64,000 nt of DNA from Parerythrobacter lacustris (lineage in GTDB: Bacteria; Pseudomonadota; Alphaproteobacteria; Sphingomonadales; Sphingomonadaceae): NCBI RefSeq assembly GCF_024626475.1, contig NZ_JANKHH010000006.1, positions 27,972-91,971 of the forward strand, given 5' to 3'. Below, one piece after another: positions 24,846-33,090 of the stretch. Each line of letters begins with the position of its first letter. The first letter of the stretch is position 1. Under the pieces are notes generated by a model. It was not told the DNA's origin, did not search any database, and saw only the letters and a program-made list of their open reading frames with translations. The position numbers were made by a program, and so were the translations under genes.

Positions 24846-25793
24846 ATGACCGGGACGGCACAAAACAGCGGCGATTCGATATCGCATCGGGGGGGCAACA
24901 TCCCGGGTACGCGCAAGCCGGCTTACAGCCTGACCCTGTCGGGCGAGCTGCCGGTTCCCGTCATCCTGGCAGTTCCCCATGCGGGGCGATCGTACCCCGA
25001 TGGACTGTGGAAGCGGATGCGCCGGCCCGAGTGGTCGGCGCTAAGGCTGGAAGACCGCTTCGTCGACCGGATTGCCGCCGAGGTGGCGCGACAGACGGGC
25101 GCGGGATTGCTGGTTTCGCATGCTCCGCGTGCCCTGATCGATCTTAATCGAGCAACCGACGATGTGGACTGGACGATGGTTGCCGAAGGCGCACCCTCGG
25201 GATCTGCCACGCCCAAGCCCAACCAGCGGGCACGCAGCGGACTTGGCCTCGTCCCGCGACGGTTGCCGGGTCTTGGTGAAATATGGAGCGGCCCGATGTC
25301 GGGTTCGGAGCTCGACGCGCGGATCGGTCAGGTTCACCTGCCCTATCATCGTGCGCTGGAAGGGGCGCTCGAGTCCGCCCGCGACCGGTGGGGTGCCGCC
25401 TTGCTGCTGGACTTGCACTCCATGCCGCCGCTCAAACCGGCGCACCCGCGAGACCGGGTTGCGGAATTCGTCGTCGGGGATCGCTTCGGCGCATCCGCCG
25501 ACGACCGGCTGGTCGCCTGCACTTTGCGCGAGCTTGCGCAGAATGGCGCCATGGTTGCACACAATCGACCTTACGCCGGAGGTTATGTGCTCGATCGCCA
25601 TGCCAATCTCCGCACAGGCGTCCATGCCATCCAGATCGAAATCTGCCGCAGTCTCTACCTGAGCGACGATCTTCTCGAAACGACCGGAGGGCTCGGCGAG
25701 GTCGCCGCGACATTGTCACGGCTGATCCGTGTGCTCGCCGGGGAAGTCGCGACGTTCGGCCGTATTCGCGACATGCCGCTTGCTGCCGAGTAG
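24846..25793 (+). CDS. N-formylglutamate amidohydrolase family protein
   Basis: A 315-residue member of the FGase family (HutG/HutF-type amidohydrolases), which release formate from N-formylglutamate or act on related acyl amino acids. The family signatures are visible: VILAVPHAGRSYPDGL, APRALIDLNRATDDVDW, the LLLDLHSMPPL metal-ligand region, and GGYVLDRHANLRTGVHAIQIEICRSLYL. No histidine-degradation genes are near, so the physiological substrate is open. The start at 24846 has GGAGGA directly upstream; about 30 leading residues look disordered and a later start is possible. Divergent from cpdR, with 96 bases between. Confidence 0.85.
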   Translation: MTGTAQNSGDSISHRGGNIPGTRKPAYSLTLSGELPVPVILAVPHAGRSYPDGLWKRMRRPEWSALRLEDRFVDRIAAEVARQTGAGLLVSHAPRALIDLNRATDDVDWTMVAEGAPSGSATPKPNQRARSGLGLVPRRLPGLGEIWSGPMSGSELDARIGQVHLPYHRALEGALESARDRWGAALLLDLHSMPPLKPAHPRDRVAEFVVGDRFGASADDRLVACTLRELAQNGAMVAHNRPYAGGYVLDRHANLRTGVHAIQIEICRSLYLSDDLLETTGGLGEVAATLSRLIRVLAGEVATFGRIRDMPLAAE

Positions 25794-25810
25794 GCCGGTC
25801 CACGCCCGAT

Positions 25811-25844
25811 AAAAAACCGCCTCGTGCAATATAGCACGAGGCGG
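25811..25844 (-). terminator. Intrinsic terminator downstream of sapC
   Basis: A perfect 11-base stem (CCGCCTCGTGC at 25817-25827 with GCACGAGGCGG at 25834-25844), 6-base loop, followed on the minus strand by six T residues. It lies 146 bases beyond the sapC stop and 18 bases after the convergent amidohydrolase gene, so it may also slow transcription from the other side. Confidence 0.85.
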
Positions 25845-25989
25845 CCAAGGTTCAGGGAGGGTGCACCGAAGTGCACTCATCCGGGCGGCATGAGGGGGGG
25901 GAGCCACCCGGACTTCTCGAATATGGGGACCGGATCAGACCCGTTCAAGCCTTGTTTCCGGTCCAATATTGTATCGATTTGTCGCTCGA

Positions 25990-26763
25990 TCAGTTTACCG
26001 TTGCGAGCTGCGGCCCCTTGCCCTGGCTCTGCTGCCGGGCGAAGATGTTGCGCATCAGGTCGAGCGAAAAGATGTGCGCATGGATCAGCGGTAGCATGCC
26101 GTTCTCGTTCCACTTGCGCAGTTGGTCCCCGCGCAACTGGCGCAGCTTTTCCTGATCGACCATGCGGAAACCGCGATAGACGAAGGGCTGGTCCGGCTTG
26201 TCGTTGGTGGTGATCGCGATCTCGCCGTCCATCAGGAGATCCTGTGCCTTAAGCTCTTCGACGAAAAGTTTGGTCCGCTGGCCAGCCTGCTCGAAATCCT
26301 CGCAGAATTTGAGAATTCCCTGGGTCTGTTCGCTCGGCTTGTCGCCGTCGAACAGGGACTGACCTTCATCGAACTCGCCGACGAGGCCGGCAGTTGGGTC
26401 GAAGCACAGCGAGAGGTCTTCGGCATCGGGTGCCAGCTTCGCGAGCATGAACGGATAGCGGCGGATATAGGCGGGCAGATAGACTGGCTCGGTCACCTTG
26501 CCTGCATCGTCGACGAAGGTGTTGACGCCTTCGTTGAGCCCCATAAGCGCCAGCGGGAGCGGGTTGTCACCGGCAGAAAACACGATCGGGAAATGGCGCT
26601 GCGCCTGAACGAACTCGTCGACCGTGAGAGGGATCGCATGCTGTCCGATCAGCCAGTCGGCCGAATCCATCGACTTGCTCTTCCAGCCGAGGTGATCGCG
26701 GCTGTTGAGCGGCATGAGGTCCTTGTAGAACAGGGGCAGGGTAGGTTGCGGCGCGCTGGCCAT
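25990..26763 (-). CDS. SapC family protein
   Basis: A 257-residue protein of the SapC family (PF07277), named from a Campylobacter surface-array locus but of unknown function; family members are abundant in sphingomonads and Caulobacter. Conserved stretches include LPLFYKDLMPLNSRDH, PIVFSAGDNPLPLALMGL, YLPAYIRRYPFML and the C-terminal LPLIHAHIFSLDLMRNIFARQ. There is no signal peptide or membrane segment. ATG 26763 follows a CGGAGAG site. In many relatives SapC genes sit beside TonB receptors and tryptophan halogenases; neither is near here. It may share a transcript with the upstream FAD oxidase, which ends 74 bases before its start. Confidence 0.88.
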   Translation of the reverse strand: MASAPQPTLPLFYKDLMPLNSRDHLGWKSKSMDSADWLIGQHAIPLTVDEFVQAQRHFPIVFSAGDNPLPLALMGLNEGVNTFVDDAGKVTEPVYLPAYIRRYPFMLAKLAPDAEDLSLCFDPTAGLVGEFDEGQSLFDGDKPSEQTQGILKFCEDFEQAGQRTKLFVEELKAQDLLMDGEIAITTNDKPDQPFVYRGFRMVDQEKLRQLRGDQLRKWNENGMLPLIHAHIFSLDLMRNIFARQQSQGKGPQLATVN

Positions 26764-26837
26764 GGAAACTCTCCGGGTCACAGATGGATATCGTTGCTTG
26801 AGGAGGCGAGCACCCCCCGGCGCGTGAAGCGCGCGCT

Positions 26838-28286
26838 TTAGGGGCTGGCGGCCTCTGGCGCAAGCGGCACGAGCTTGCCCGGATTGAGTATGCCCAGCGG
26901 ATCGAGCGCCTGCTTCACGCTGCGCATCATTGCCAAAGCGACGGGGTCACCCAGGCGGCCAAGTTCGGCCACCTTCATCTGTCCGATGCCGTGCTCGGCG
27001 CTGATCGAGCCGCCCCATTCGGTCACAAGATCGTGAACGAAGGCGCTGATTTCCTTGCCTTCGCTCTCTTCCCATTGGCCACGCGGCGCGCCGGCAGGGG
27101 CGAGAACGTGGAAATGGACGTTACCGTCCCCCAGATGGCCGAAGGCGATGGCACGGGTGTGCGGGAAGCGCGCTTCGACTTGCGGCACGGCCGCTTCGAC
27201 GAAGCGGGCCATGCGCTCGACCGGGACCGAGATATCGTGCTGCATCGCCGGGCCGATCGCACGTTCTGCCGGGGCAATCGAATCGCGCAATCGCCAGAAT
27301 TGCTCGGCCTGGGTTTCATTGGCGGCGATGGTCGCGTCTTCGACCAGCCCGGCCTCGAACGGCTGTGTGAGCAGGCTCTCGGCGAGGTCGGCAAGCCTTT
27401 CTTCTTCACCCGCGCCAGCGACCAGCTCGATCAGCGCATGCCACGCGTGCACGCCCGCAAGCGGCGAGCGGGCATCGGGCAGGTGGTCGAGCACGGCAGC
27501 AAGGCTGTTTGCGGGCATGACTTCGAATCCTTCGAGCCTTTCTCCGGCTACCCGCTCGCAATGGACCAGCAGCTGGCGTGCGTCGGATATCGACCCCAAT
27601 CCGGCCCAGATCACACAGCGCCCGCCGATCTCGGGCAGCAGGCGCAAGGTTGCGGCGGTGACTATGCCGAGCGTACCTTCCGAACCGATCAGCACCTGCT
27701 TGAGGTCGAACCCGCGATTGTCCTTCTTCAGCGGGACCAGCGCATCGAATACGCTTCCGTCGGCAAGCACCGCCTCGATACCGAGCACCTGCGCGCGCAT
27801 TGCTCCGTGGCGCAGCACCTGGGTGCCACCGGCATTGGTCGAGATCAGTCCGCCGACGGTGGCGGATCCCTTGCCGCCCAAGGTGAGGGGGAAGCGCAGC
27901 CGCTCTTTCTCTGCAGCTTCATGCAGTACCTGCAGGATCACCCCGGCCTCGCAAGTCACCATCCGCGATTCGGGATAGAGCGAGCGGATGCGGTCCATGC
28001 GGCGCAGGGAGAGGATCACCGCATCGCCGCTCGCATCGGGCGTTGCGCCACCAGACATCCCGCTGTTCCCGCCTTGCGGCACGATCGCAATGCGGTGCTC
28101 GGCACACAGAGCGACGAATGCCGAAACCTCCCCGGTGTTTGCGGGCGATGCCAGAGCCAGCGCCTTGCCGGTGAAGCGCCCGCGCCAGTCGGTCAGCCAT
28201 GGCGTGACGAGATCAGCATCGCAGGTGAGGCCTCGCGGCCCCAGCAAGTCGCCCGCACGGCGCAGGAATTCGGCGTGGTCGGTCAT
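26838..28286 (-). CDS. FAD-linked oxidase (GlcD / D-2-hydroxyglutarate dehydrogenase type)
   Basis: A 482-residue flavoprotein of the vanillyl-alcohol oxidase/GlcD superfamily that oxidises a D-2-hydroxy acid. The N-terminal FAD-binding PCMH domain has VPQGGNSGMSGGATP (pyrophosphate loop, about residues 66-80) and the TVGGLISTNAGGTQVLRHG motif. The C-terminal domain ends with the family signature ISAEHGIGQMKVAEL and LDPLGILNPGKL. FGHLGDGNVHFHVL supplies metal-binding histidines found in D-2-hydroxyglutarate and D-lactate dehydrogenases. Which acid is used cannot be read from the sequence; D-2-hydroxyglutarate, made by SerA, is the likeliest. ATG 28286 is chosen by homology; the ribosome site is weak. 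Confidence 0.87.
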   Translation of the reverse strand: MTDHAEFLRRAGDLLGPRGLTCDADLVTPWLTDWRGRFTGKALALASPANTGEVSAFVALCAEHRIAIVPQGGNSGMSGGATPDASGDAVILSLRRMDRIRSLYPESRMVTCEAGVILQVLHEAAEKERLRFPLTLGGKGSATVGGLISTNAGGTQVLRHGAMRAQVLGIEAVLADGSVFDALVPLKKDNRGFDLKQVLIGSEGTLGIVTAATLRLLPEIGGRCVIWAGLGSISDARQLLVHCERVAGERLEGFEVMPANSLAAVLDHLPDARSPLAGVHAWHALIELVAGAGEEERLADLAESLLTQPFEAGLVEDATIAANETQAEQFWRLRDSIAPAERAIGPAMQHDISVPVERMARFVEAAVPQVEARFPHTRAIAFGHLGDGNVHFHVLAPAGAPRGQWEESEGKEISAFVHDLVTEWGGSISAEHGIGQMKVAELGRLGDPVALAMMRSVKQALDPLGILNPGKLVPLAPEAASP

Positions 28287-28459
28287 GCCGCGCCCTATGG
28301 CACAAGGCGTGCCTTCTGCACCACAGTTGTGACGCAAACTTGCAATCATCGTTCGACCAATTAAGCGGGCATTCAACCATGGGGGCTATGGCTTGGCGGG
28401 TCACTGCGGTGCCCAGATCGGCTTCCCGCATGGCTGAGGGAGTACCGAGCAGAGCTGCA

Positions 28460-29017
28460 ATGCCCCATTTTCCTGCCTTCATCCTTCCGCTCGCGCTGCT
28501 GCTTCCGCAGCCGCTCGGCGATGTGCCGGAAAGCGAAGGTACGGTGGCCGCACTTACGCCCGATGCCGCTCCGAAAGTGGAAAGTCCCGTGCAGGGGCTG
28601 ATTCAGTTCGAGGCGCAAAATGTGCCCTCGGTGCAATATCAGGTCCGGGTCGAGCAGCGGGTGATCATCCGCATTTCTCCGCAGCGTCCCGCTCGCAACC
28701 AGCTGACCGCGACCCTGCCGCGCGGCGAGATCCCGCGCAATATGGTCGAACGCAAGATCGGCAAATGCCTGCCGGTCAGCGGGATCGCCGGGGTGATGCC
28801 GACCAAGGACAACCGGTTGATGCTGTTCATGCGCGACCAGCGGATTATCGCGGCGAATCTCGAGAAGGCCTGCTCCGCGCGAGACTATTACTCGGGCTTC
28901 TATGTCGAGCCGAGCAAGGATGGAAACATCTGCATCGAGCGCGACAAGCTGCAGTCGCGCACCGGCGCGAAGTGCGAGCTGCGCCGCATCCGCCAGCTGA
29001 TCGCGGTCGATACCTGA
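28460..29017 (+). CDS. Hypothetical exported protein
   Basis: A 185-residue protein of unknown function. With ATG 28460 it begins MPHFPAFILPLALLLPQPLG, a plausible signal peptide; in-frame starts at 28340 and 28430 would put up to 40 residues in front of it. The mature part has a beta-rich segment (VQYQVRVEQRVIIRISPQ), NMVERKIGKCLPVSGIAGV, and a C-terminal part with three cysteines (KCLPV, KACSARDYYSGFYV, ICIERDKL, KCELRRI give four in total), ending RRIRQLIAVDT. The same pattern is common in sphingomonads as an unnamed protein. It is divergent from the FAD oxidase and precedes the DEAD-box helicase by 136 bases. Confidence 0.65.
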   Translation: MPHFPAFILPLALLLPQPLGDVPESEGTVAALTPDAAPKVESPVQGLIQFEAQNVPSVQYQVRVEQRVIIRISPQRPARNQLTATLPRGEIPRNMVERKIGKCLPVSGIAGVMPTKDNRLMLFMRDQRIIAANLEKACSARDYYSGFYVEPSKDGNICIERDKLQSRTGAKCELRRIRQLIAVDT

Positions 29018-29153
29018 GCAATCCGCGCCGCACCCACGGCGTTTTCTTGACTTTTCCCGTTTTCCCGCGCAAAGGCGCGGCGTTGGCGGCGCGGTATTGC
29101 TGCGTCGCACAATCGGCCCTCGTGGCCCCCTATCCGGACAAATCTGTATTTCT

Positions 29154-30599
29154 ATGACCTTCGCCGATCTCGGCCTTTCCCCTGAATTGCTCAAAGCCGT
29201 GGAGGACGCGGGCTACACCGTGCCCACCGCAATTCAGGCAGAAGCAATTCCACCGGTGCTGATGATGAAGGACATCATCGGCATCGCCCAGACCGGCACC
29301 GGTAAAACCGCGAGCTTCGTGCTGCCCATGATCGACATCATGGCCGCCGGCCGCCGCCGCGCGCTGATGCCGCGTTCGCTGATCCTCGAACCGACCCGCG
29401 AGCTTGCCGCGCAGGTGGCGGAAAACTTCGAGAAATACGGCAAAAACCACGATCTCAAGATGGCGCTGCTGATCGGCGGGGTGCAGATGGGCGATCAGCT
29501 CAAGGCCCTGTCCGACGGCGTGGATGTGCTGATCGCCACCCCCGGCCGACTGATGGACCTGTTCGAGCGCGGCAAGATCCTTCTCAACGGCTGCGAACTG
29601 CTGGTGATCGACGAGGCGGACCGGATGCTCGACATGGGCTTCATCCCCGATATCGAGTTCATCTGTTCGAAGCTGCCCGAGACCCGCCAGACGATGCTGT
29701 TTTCGGCCACCATGCCGCCGCCGATCGAAAAGCTGGCGAAGAAATTTCTCAACAATCCCAAGCGGATCGAAGTCAGCCGCGCGGCCAGCACCAATGCCGA
29801 TATCACCGCGTTCAAGGTGCTGGTCGAAACCCGCCAGAAGCGCGAGACACTGCGCTGGCTGCTGCGCAACGACCTGGTCGAAACCGCGATCATCTTCGCC
29901 AATCGCAAGACCACGGTGCGCGAGATCAACAAGAGCCTGCAGAGCCACGGTTTTCGTTCGAGCGAGATCCACGGCGACATGGACCAGTCGAGCCGGATCA
30001 AGGAACTCGACCGGTTCAAGGCGGGTGAGGTCACGATCCTCGTCGCCTCCGACGTTGCCGCGCGCGGGCTCGACATCAAGGGCGTCAGCCACGTGTTCAA
30101 CTTCGATACCCCGTGGCACCCCGATGACTATGTCCACCGCATCGGTCGCACCGGCCGCGCCGGGGCCAAGGGGCGCGCGTTCACTTTCGTCGCGAAGGAA
30201 GATGCCGAAGCTATCGCCAATGTCGAAAAGCTGACCGGCGCGGCGATCGATGTGTTCGGCAAGAAGGACGTCCGGGTCGAACTCAAGCCTGCGCCCGAGG
30301 CTGAAGCGGAGGTGGAAGAAAAGCCGAAGCGTTCGCGTGCCAGGCGCGACGACGATGTTCGCGAGGAGCGTCCGACGAAAACGCAGCCAGATGACGATAT
30401 CCGCGAGGCGCGTCCCGCAAGGCCGCGCCGCGACGATACCGCGCGCGAAGATCGTGCAGCAAAGCCCCGGCGTGAAGCGGCAGCAAAGCCCGAGCGTCAG
30501 GAGCGCCCGCGCGGCCGGCGGGACGAGGACGATGCACCGGTCCCCGCAGGCGAATGGAACGGCCCGAAGCCGGACTTCCTCGGTGTGGGTTTCAGCTGA
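29154..30599 (+). CDS. DEAD-box ATP-dependent RNA helicase (RhlE-like)
   Basis: A 481-residue RNA helicase that remodels ribosomal or messenger RNA. The Q motif (MTFADLGLSPELLKAVEDAG, then PTAIQ) starts the protein, Walker A is AQTGTGKT at residues 45-52, DEAD is at 153-156, and SAT occurs in LFSATMP. The second RecA domain has VASDVAARGLDIKGVSHV and the arginine-finger motif HRIGRTGRAG. From about residue 385 the tail is charged and repetitive, rich in RRDDD, REERP and KPRRE units, a disordered RNA-binding extension. ATG 29154 is set by the Q motif; the ribosome site is poor. The next 440 bases hold short repeats, no gene. Confidence 0.92.
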   Translation: MTFADLGLSPELLKAVEDAGYTVPTAIQAEAIPPVLMMKDIIGIAQTGTGKTASFVLPMIDIMAAGRRRALMPRSLILEPTRELAAQVAENFEKYGKNHDLKMALLIGGVQMGDQLKALSDGVDVLIATPGRLMDLFERGKILLNGCELLVIDEADRMLDMGFIPDIEFICSKLPETRQTMLFSATMPPPIEKLAKKFLNNPKRIEVSRAASTNADITAFKVLVETRQKRETLRWLLRNDLVETAIIFANRKTTVREINKSLQSHGFRSSEIHGDMDQSSRIKELDRFKAGEVTILVASDVAARGLDIKGVSHVFNFDTPWHPDDYVHRIGRTGRAGAKGRAFTFVAKEDAEAIANVEKLTGAAIDVFGKKDVRVELKPAPEAEAEVEEKPKRSRARRDDDVREERPTKTQPDDDIREARPARPRRDDTAREDRAAKPRREAAAKPERQERPRGRRDEDDAPVPAGEWNGPKPDFLGVGFS

Positions 30600-31041
30600 C
30601 GCGATTTGCGCTGCATCTGTAGGTGAAAGGCGACAGGTGTCGCCTTGTTGGATTTTCCAAACACCTGATTTCGCATATTTATTGGCGATTCTTCAAGGCG
30701 ACACTTTGCGCGGTGGCCCCCGCCCGTGCTGCGAAAGGCGACACGAAGGCGACACCAAAGCCCTACAGCGCGCGCTGCGGGGCGCGGGCCATTCCGGGTT
30801 GGTGTGTCTCCGTCAGCAAGGTGACGGCGCAGCAGGTCTCACGAGGTCAAAGAGCGATGCGGATGGTAGCGGGGGAGGGGCGTGTAGGAAAATCGTTTCT
30901 TCGTCTACCCTGCATGCCGGTTGGCTCATCTTCCGATTCCCCGAAGGCCCTATCGTCAGCGGCCGTCGCCTTGGTGGGGCCAACCGCGGTTCGCGCCCGC
31001 GCGGGGATATTGAGCGGCGGACCGGTCTGCTCTTCCTGCAA
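30600..31041. other. Gene-free interval after the helicase
   Basis: 442 bases between the helicase and the convergent TPR-like gene. Open frames crossing it are continuations of shadow frames and lack starts. The left third holds five copies of the 9-mer AAGGCGACA. The right part (30790-31040) shows no repeat, hairpin or gene that can be supported. Confidence 0.5.
30627..30754. repeat. Cluster of five AAGGCGACA repeats, first two palindromic
   Basis: AAGGCGACA occurs at 30627-30635, 30695-30703, 30735-30743 and 30746-30754, and its complement TGTCGCCTT at 30638-30646. The first pair forms a near-perfect palindrome with a 2-base centre; the last two lie 2 bases apart as direct repeats. The cluster starts 28 bases after the helicase stop. 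It could be a protein-binding array or a weak terminator; no function can be assigned. Confidence 0.6.
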
Positions 31042-32181
31042 TCAGCTTGCCCCGTTTGCTCGCGTGGTCGGCGAGGGCGAGCAATCGAGCCCGCCGGCAA
31101 CCGCCTTGGTCAGCGGGAGGGAGCGAAACTTCTCCGCCACTTCGGCAGCAGGGCGCCGCGTGCCGTCCAGCACGAATTCGAGATTGGCACACACTTCGGA
31201 CGACACATCCGCCCCGTTCGCGTGAAAACCATAGCCGCGCAGCGCCAGATCGAGATACTGCGACGCCAGATTGTCGTCGCCCTTGAATGCAAGCAGACGG
31301 GCCAAGCGCAACTGGATGACGCGGAAATAGGAGGTTTCGTCCTGCCGCCGAATCCAGTCGAGCGATGCCCGGCGATGGCCCCATGCGCCCTCCAGGTCAC
31401 CGGCGACTTCCGCAGCGCCGCCGCAGGTGTCTTCTAGGTCGGCGCGGAGAAACGCATAGTTGGATTCGTACCGACCGGTGCGGAGCGCCAGACCGGTCAC
31501 GAACGCGGGCTCAAGATTGTCCGAGACGAACACGGTCGGCCGGCCGACTGCTGCGAACCCGCGCGGTGTTGCCGCTTGCGGGTTCGCCTCGAACCAAGCA
31601 ATCTGGCGATTGCAAAGCGCGATCGCTTCAGGAACATGCCCGGCATCTTTCAGGGCGACCATGGCGACATTGGTCCAGTTCGCGATCAACATGGTCTGAC
31701 TGAATTCGCCTTCGAACAGCTCTCCGACGAAATTGTCCTGCACCTCGCGCCAATCGGGGCGACCGGCTTTCCGCAACGCGGTGATGTAGGTGGTCATTAC
31801 GGTGCCGTAATAGTCGACCGGCAGGTTCGCCGTGCCGACCGCCTGCAAATCGCCGCGCCCATAGGCCTCGTCGAGGAGGGCAATCCCGGCAGCGGTATCG
31901 CCCTTGCGCATCAGGATCACGGCGCGATCGTAAGCGACCATACCCTTGACGCCGGGCCGGTCGTCCGGGAGCGTATCGACAAGCTGCTGCAAATCCGTGT
32001 TGAAGCGAAGCGCGAGTTCATAGTCACCGGCAGCAAACGCTGCGTTCTGGTTTTCGACCTGCGCATTGAACGCTGTCACATCGGTTTTGCCGTCATCGAG
32101 CAGCGGGGCCATCGCAGATGAAGGTGGCGAAAGCCCGATTGCGAGCAGCGCTGACAACGCTAGCGAAAGACGAACAAGCAT
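31042..32181 (-). CDS. Hypothetical exported protein with TPR-like helical repeats
   Basis: A 379-residue protein with a signal peptide (MLVRLSLALSALLAIGLSPP, cleaved near SSAMA). The rest is helical with TPR-like pairing: ENQNAAFAAGDYELALRFNTDLQ, AVILMRKGDTAAGIALLDEAYGRG, and LARLLAFKGDDNLASQYLDLALRGYG near the C terminus. Two cysteines are present (EDTCGGAAE and SEVCANLE) plus one each in LCNRQ and LDCSP. No enzymatic motif is visible. The start at 32181 follows GGGGAATCC. It probably acts in the periplasm as a scaffold. Genes on either side are unrelated; a convergent 442-base gap lies on its 3' side. Confidence 0.7.
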   Translation of the reverse strand: MLVRLSLALSALLAIGLSPPSSAMAPLLDDGKTDVTAFNAQVENQNAAFAAGDYELALRFNTDLQQLVDTLPDDRPGVKGMVAYDRAVILMRKGDTAAGIALLDEAYGRGDLQAVGTANLPVDYYGTVMTTYITALRKAGRPDWREVQDNFVGELFEGEFSQTMLIANWTNVAMVALKDAGHVPEAIALCNRQIAWFEANPQAATPRGFAAVGRPTVFVSDNLEPAFVTGLALRTGRYESNYAFLRADLEDTCGGAAEVAGDLEGAWGHRRASLDWIRRQDETSYFRVIQLRLARLLAFKGDDNLASQYLDLALRGYGFHANGADVSSEVCANLEFVLDGTRRPAAEVAEKFRSLPLTKAVAGGLDCSPSPTTRANGAS

Positions 32182-32384
32182 GCTGGATTCCCCGACAGGT
32201 TTGACGTCGGCTGAGACGTCCGGCGGCCTTAATGGCGAATGAACCTTTGCGACCAGACACTTGATTTTCAGTAACTATTGAGCCGGGTGGAGGCCGCCGC
32301 ACACAATCGCGCAAGGGGAGGGGAGCCTCCCGCCGGTCAGTTGCGCGAATGCCTGACCGCCGCTGCCGCGCTATTCCCGCCAAC
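32182..32384. other. Upstream region of the TPR-like gene
   Basis: About 200 bases between the start of the TPR-like gene and the palindrome at 32385. A short AT-rich patch around 32240-32285 may hold its promoter. No gene is supported. Confidence 0.4.
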
Positions 32385-32491
32385 CGTCGCCCCGGCCCCC
32401 GAGCCGGGGTCCCGCTTCTCTTTGCGGTAATGCGCAACCGCCGCCGTTGGTACGGAAGAGAGCGGGACCCCGGATCAAGCCCGGGGTGACG
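32385..32491. repeat. Long imperfect palindrome A (CCCCGG...GGGTCCCGCT family)
   Basis: Left arm 32385-32420 and right arm 32455-32491 are inverted copies, each itself a small hairpin (CCCCGGN...CCGGGG). The unit is of the kind dispersed through many sphingomonad genomes and resembles element F at 44473. It lies 36 bases downstream of the stop of the minus-strand gene at 32527. Confidence 0.75.
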
Positions 32492-32526
32492 AGCGTTTTC
32501 GGTAAGTATTCGAGGCAGGGAACCCG

Positions 32527-33090
32527 CTAGCCTATGATCTTGAGTTCGCTTGAATCATGCTGCTCAATCACAGCGTGCGTTGTGGGTGCCTCGTCGACCC
32601 CGTGCTCTTGGGTCCAAGCAACCAAAACTGTCACTTTCCCATTGTCAAGGTTCACCCATTGATCGATCCAAACGCCGCGCTGAGCTTGCGAATGGCGTGG
32701 CCCTATTGTTTCGACAATTCGTCCAACTTCGATGGCTCGGCTTCGTGGAGCAGGGCGCTTCAGCCAGCGGTAGGGAAACAGATAGTTTTCCAGCTCAGTC
32801 TCTGACCTCGCAATATGCTCAAGGATCTCGAACGATGCGGGGGCTTGAGTTCCTCTCTCGTTCTCGTCGACAAGGTACAGCGATGACGACGCCTTCAGCC
32901 AGGACGCGCCTTCCATACCCTCGGTTGCTGCGAGGAGATTTTCGAGCAATGCTCTCATTGTCGGGGAACCTGCGACGCTCTCGTCGACGTCGGCGCTGAA
33001 CTTGGCATGCATCAAGAAGGAGACGAGATGCGAGAACTCGGTCAAGTCGAGCTTCAGCGTTAGACTGTGCTTGTCGCTCTCGATTTCCAT
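32527..33090 (-). CDS. Hypothetical protein coupled to uvrD
   Basis: A 187-residue soluble protein with no recognised domain. It is acidic, with a helical N-terminal half (LTEFSHLVSFLMHAKFSADV, MRALLENLLAATEGMEG) and a beta-like C-terminal half (VGRIVETIGPRHSQ, VWIDQWVNLDNGKVTVLVAW). Its ATG at 33090 overlaps the uvrD stop by one base (TGATG) and GGCGGGG lies just upstream, so it is very likely translated from the uvrD message. Base composition is somewhat less GC-rich than uvrD. The position suggests expression with the SOS response, but a link to DNA repair is inference only. A palindrome follows its 3' end. Confidence 0.68.
   Translation of the reverse strand: MEIESDKHSLTLKLDLTEFSHLVSFLMHAKFSADVDESVAGSPTMRALLENLLAATEGMEGASWLKASSSLYLVDENERGTQAPASFEILEHIARSETELENYLFPYRWLKRPAPRSRAIEVGRIVETIGPRHSQAQRGVWIDQWVNLDNGKVTVLVAWTQEHGVDEAPTTHAVIEQHDSSELKIIG

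Noticed and set aside
30250-31437. 395-codon plus-strand frame crossing the helicase end
   Set aside because: Out of frame with the helicase, spans a repeat-rich gap and then runs antisense to the TPR-like gene.
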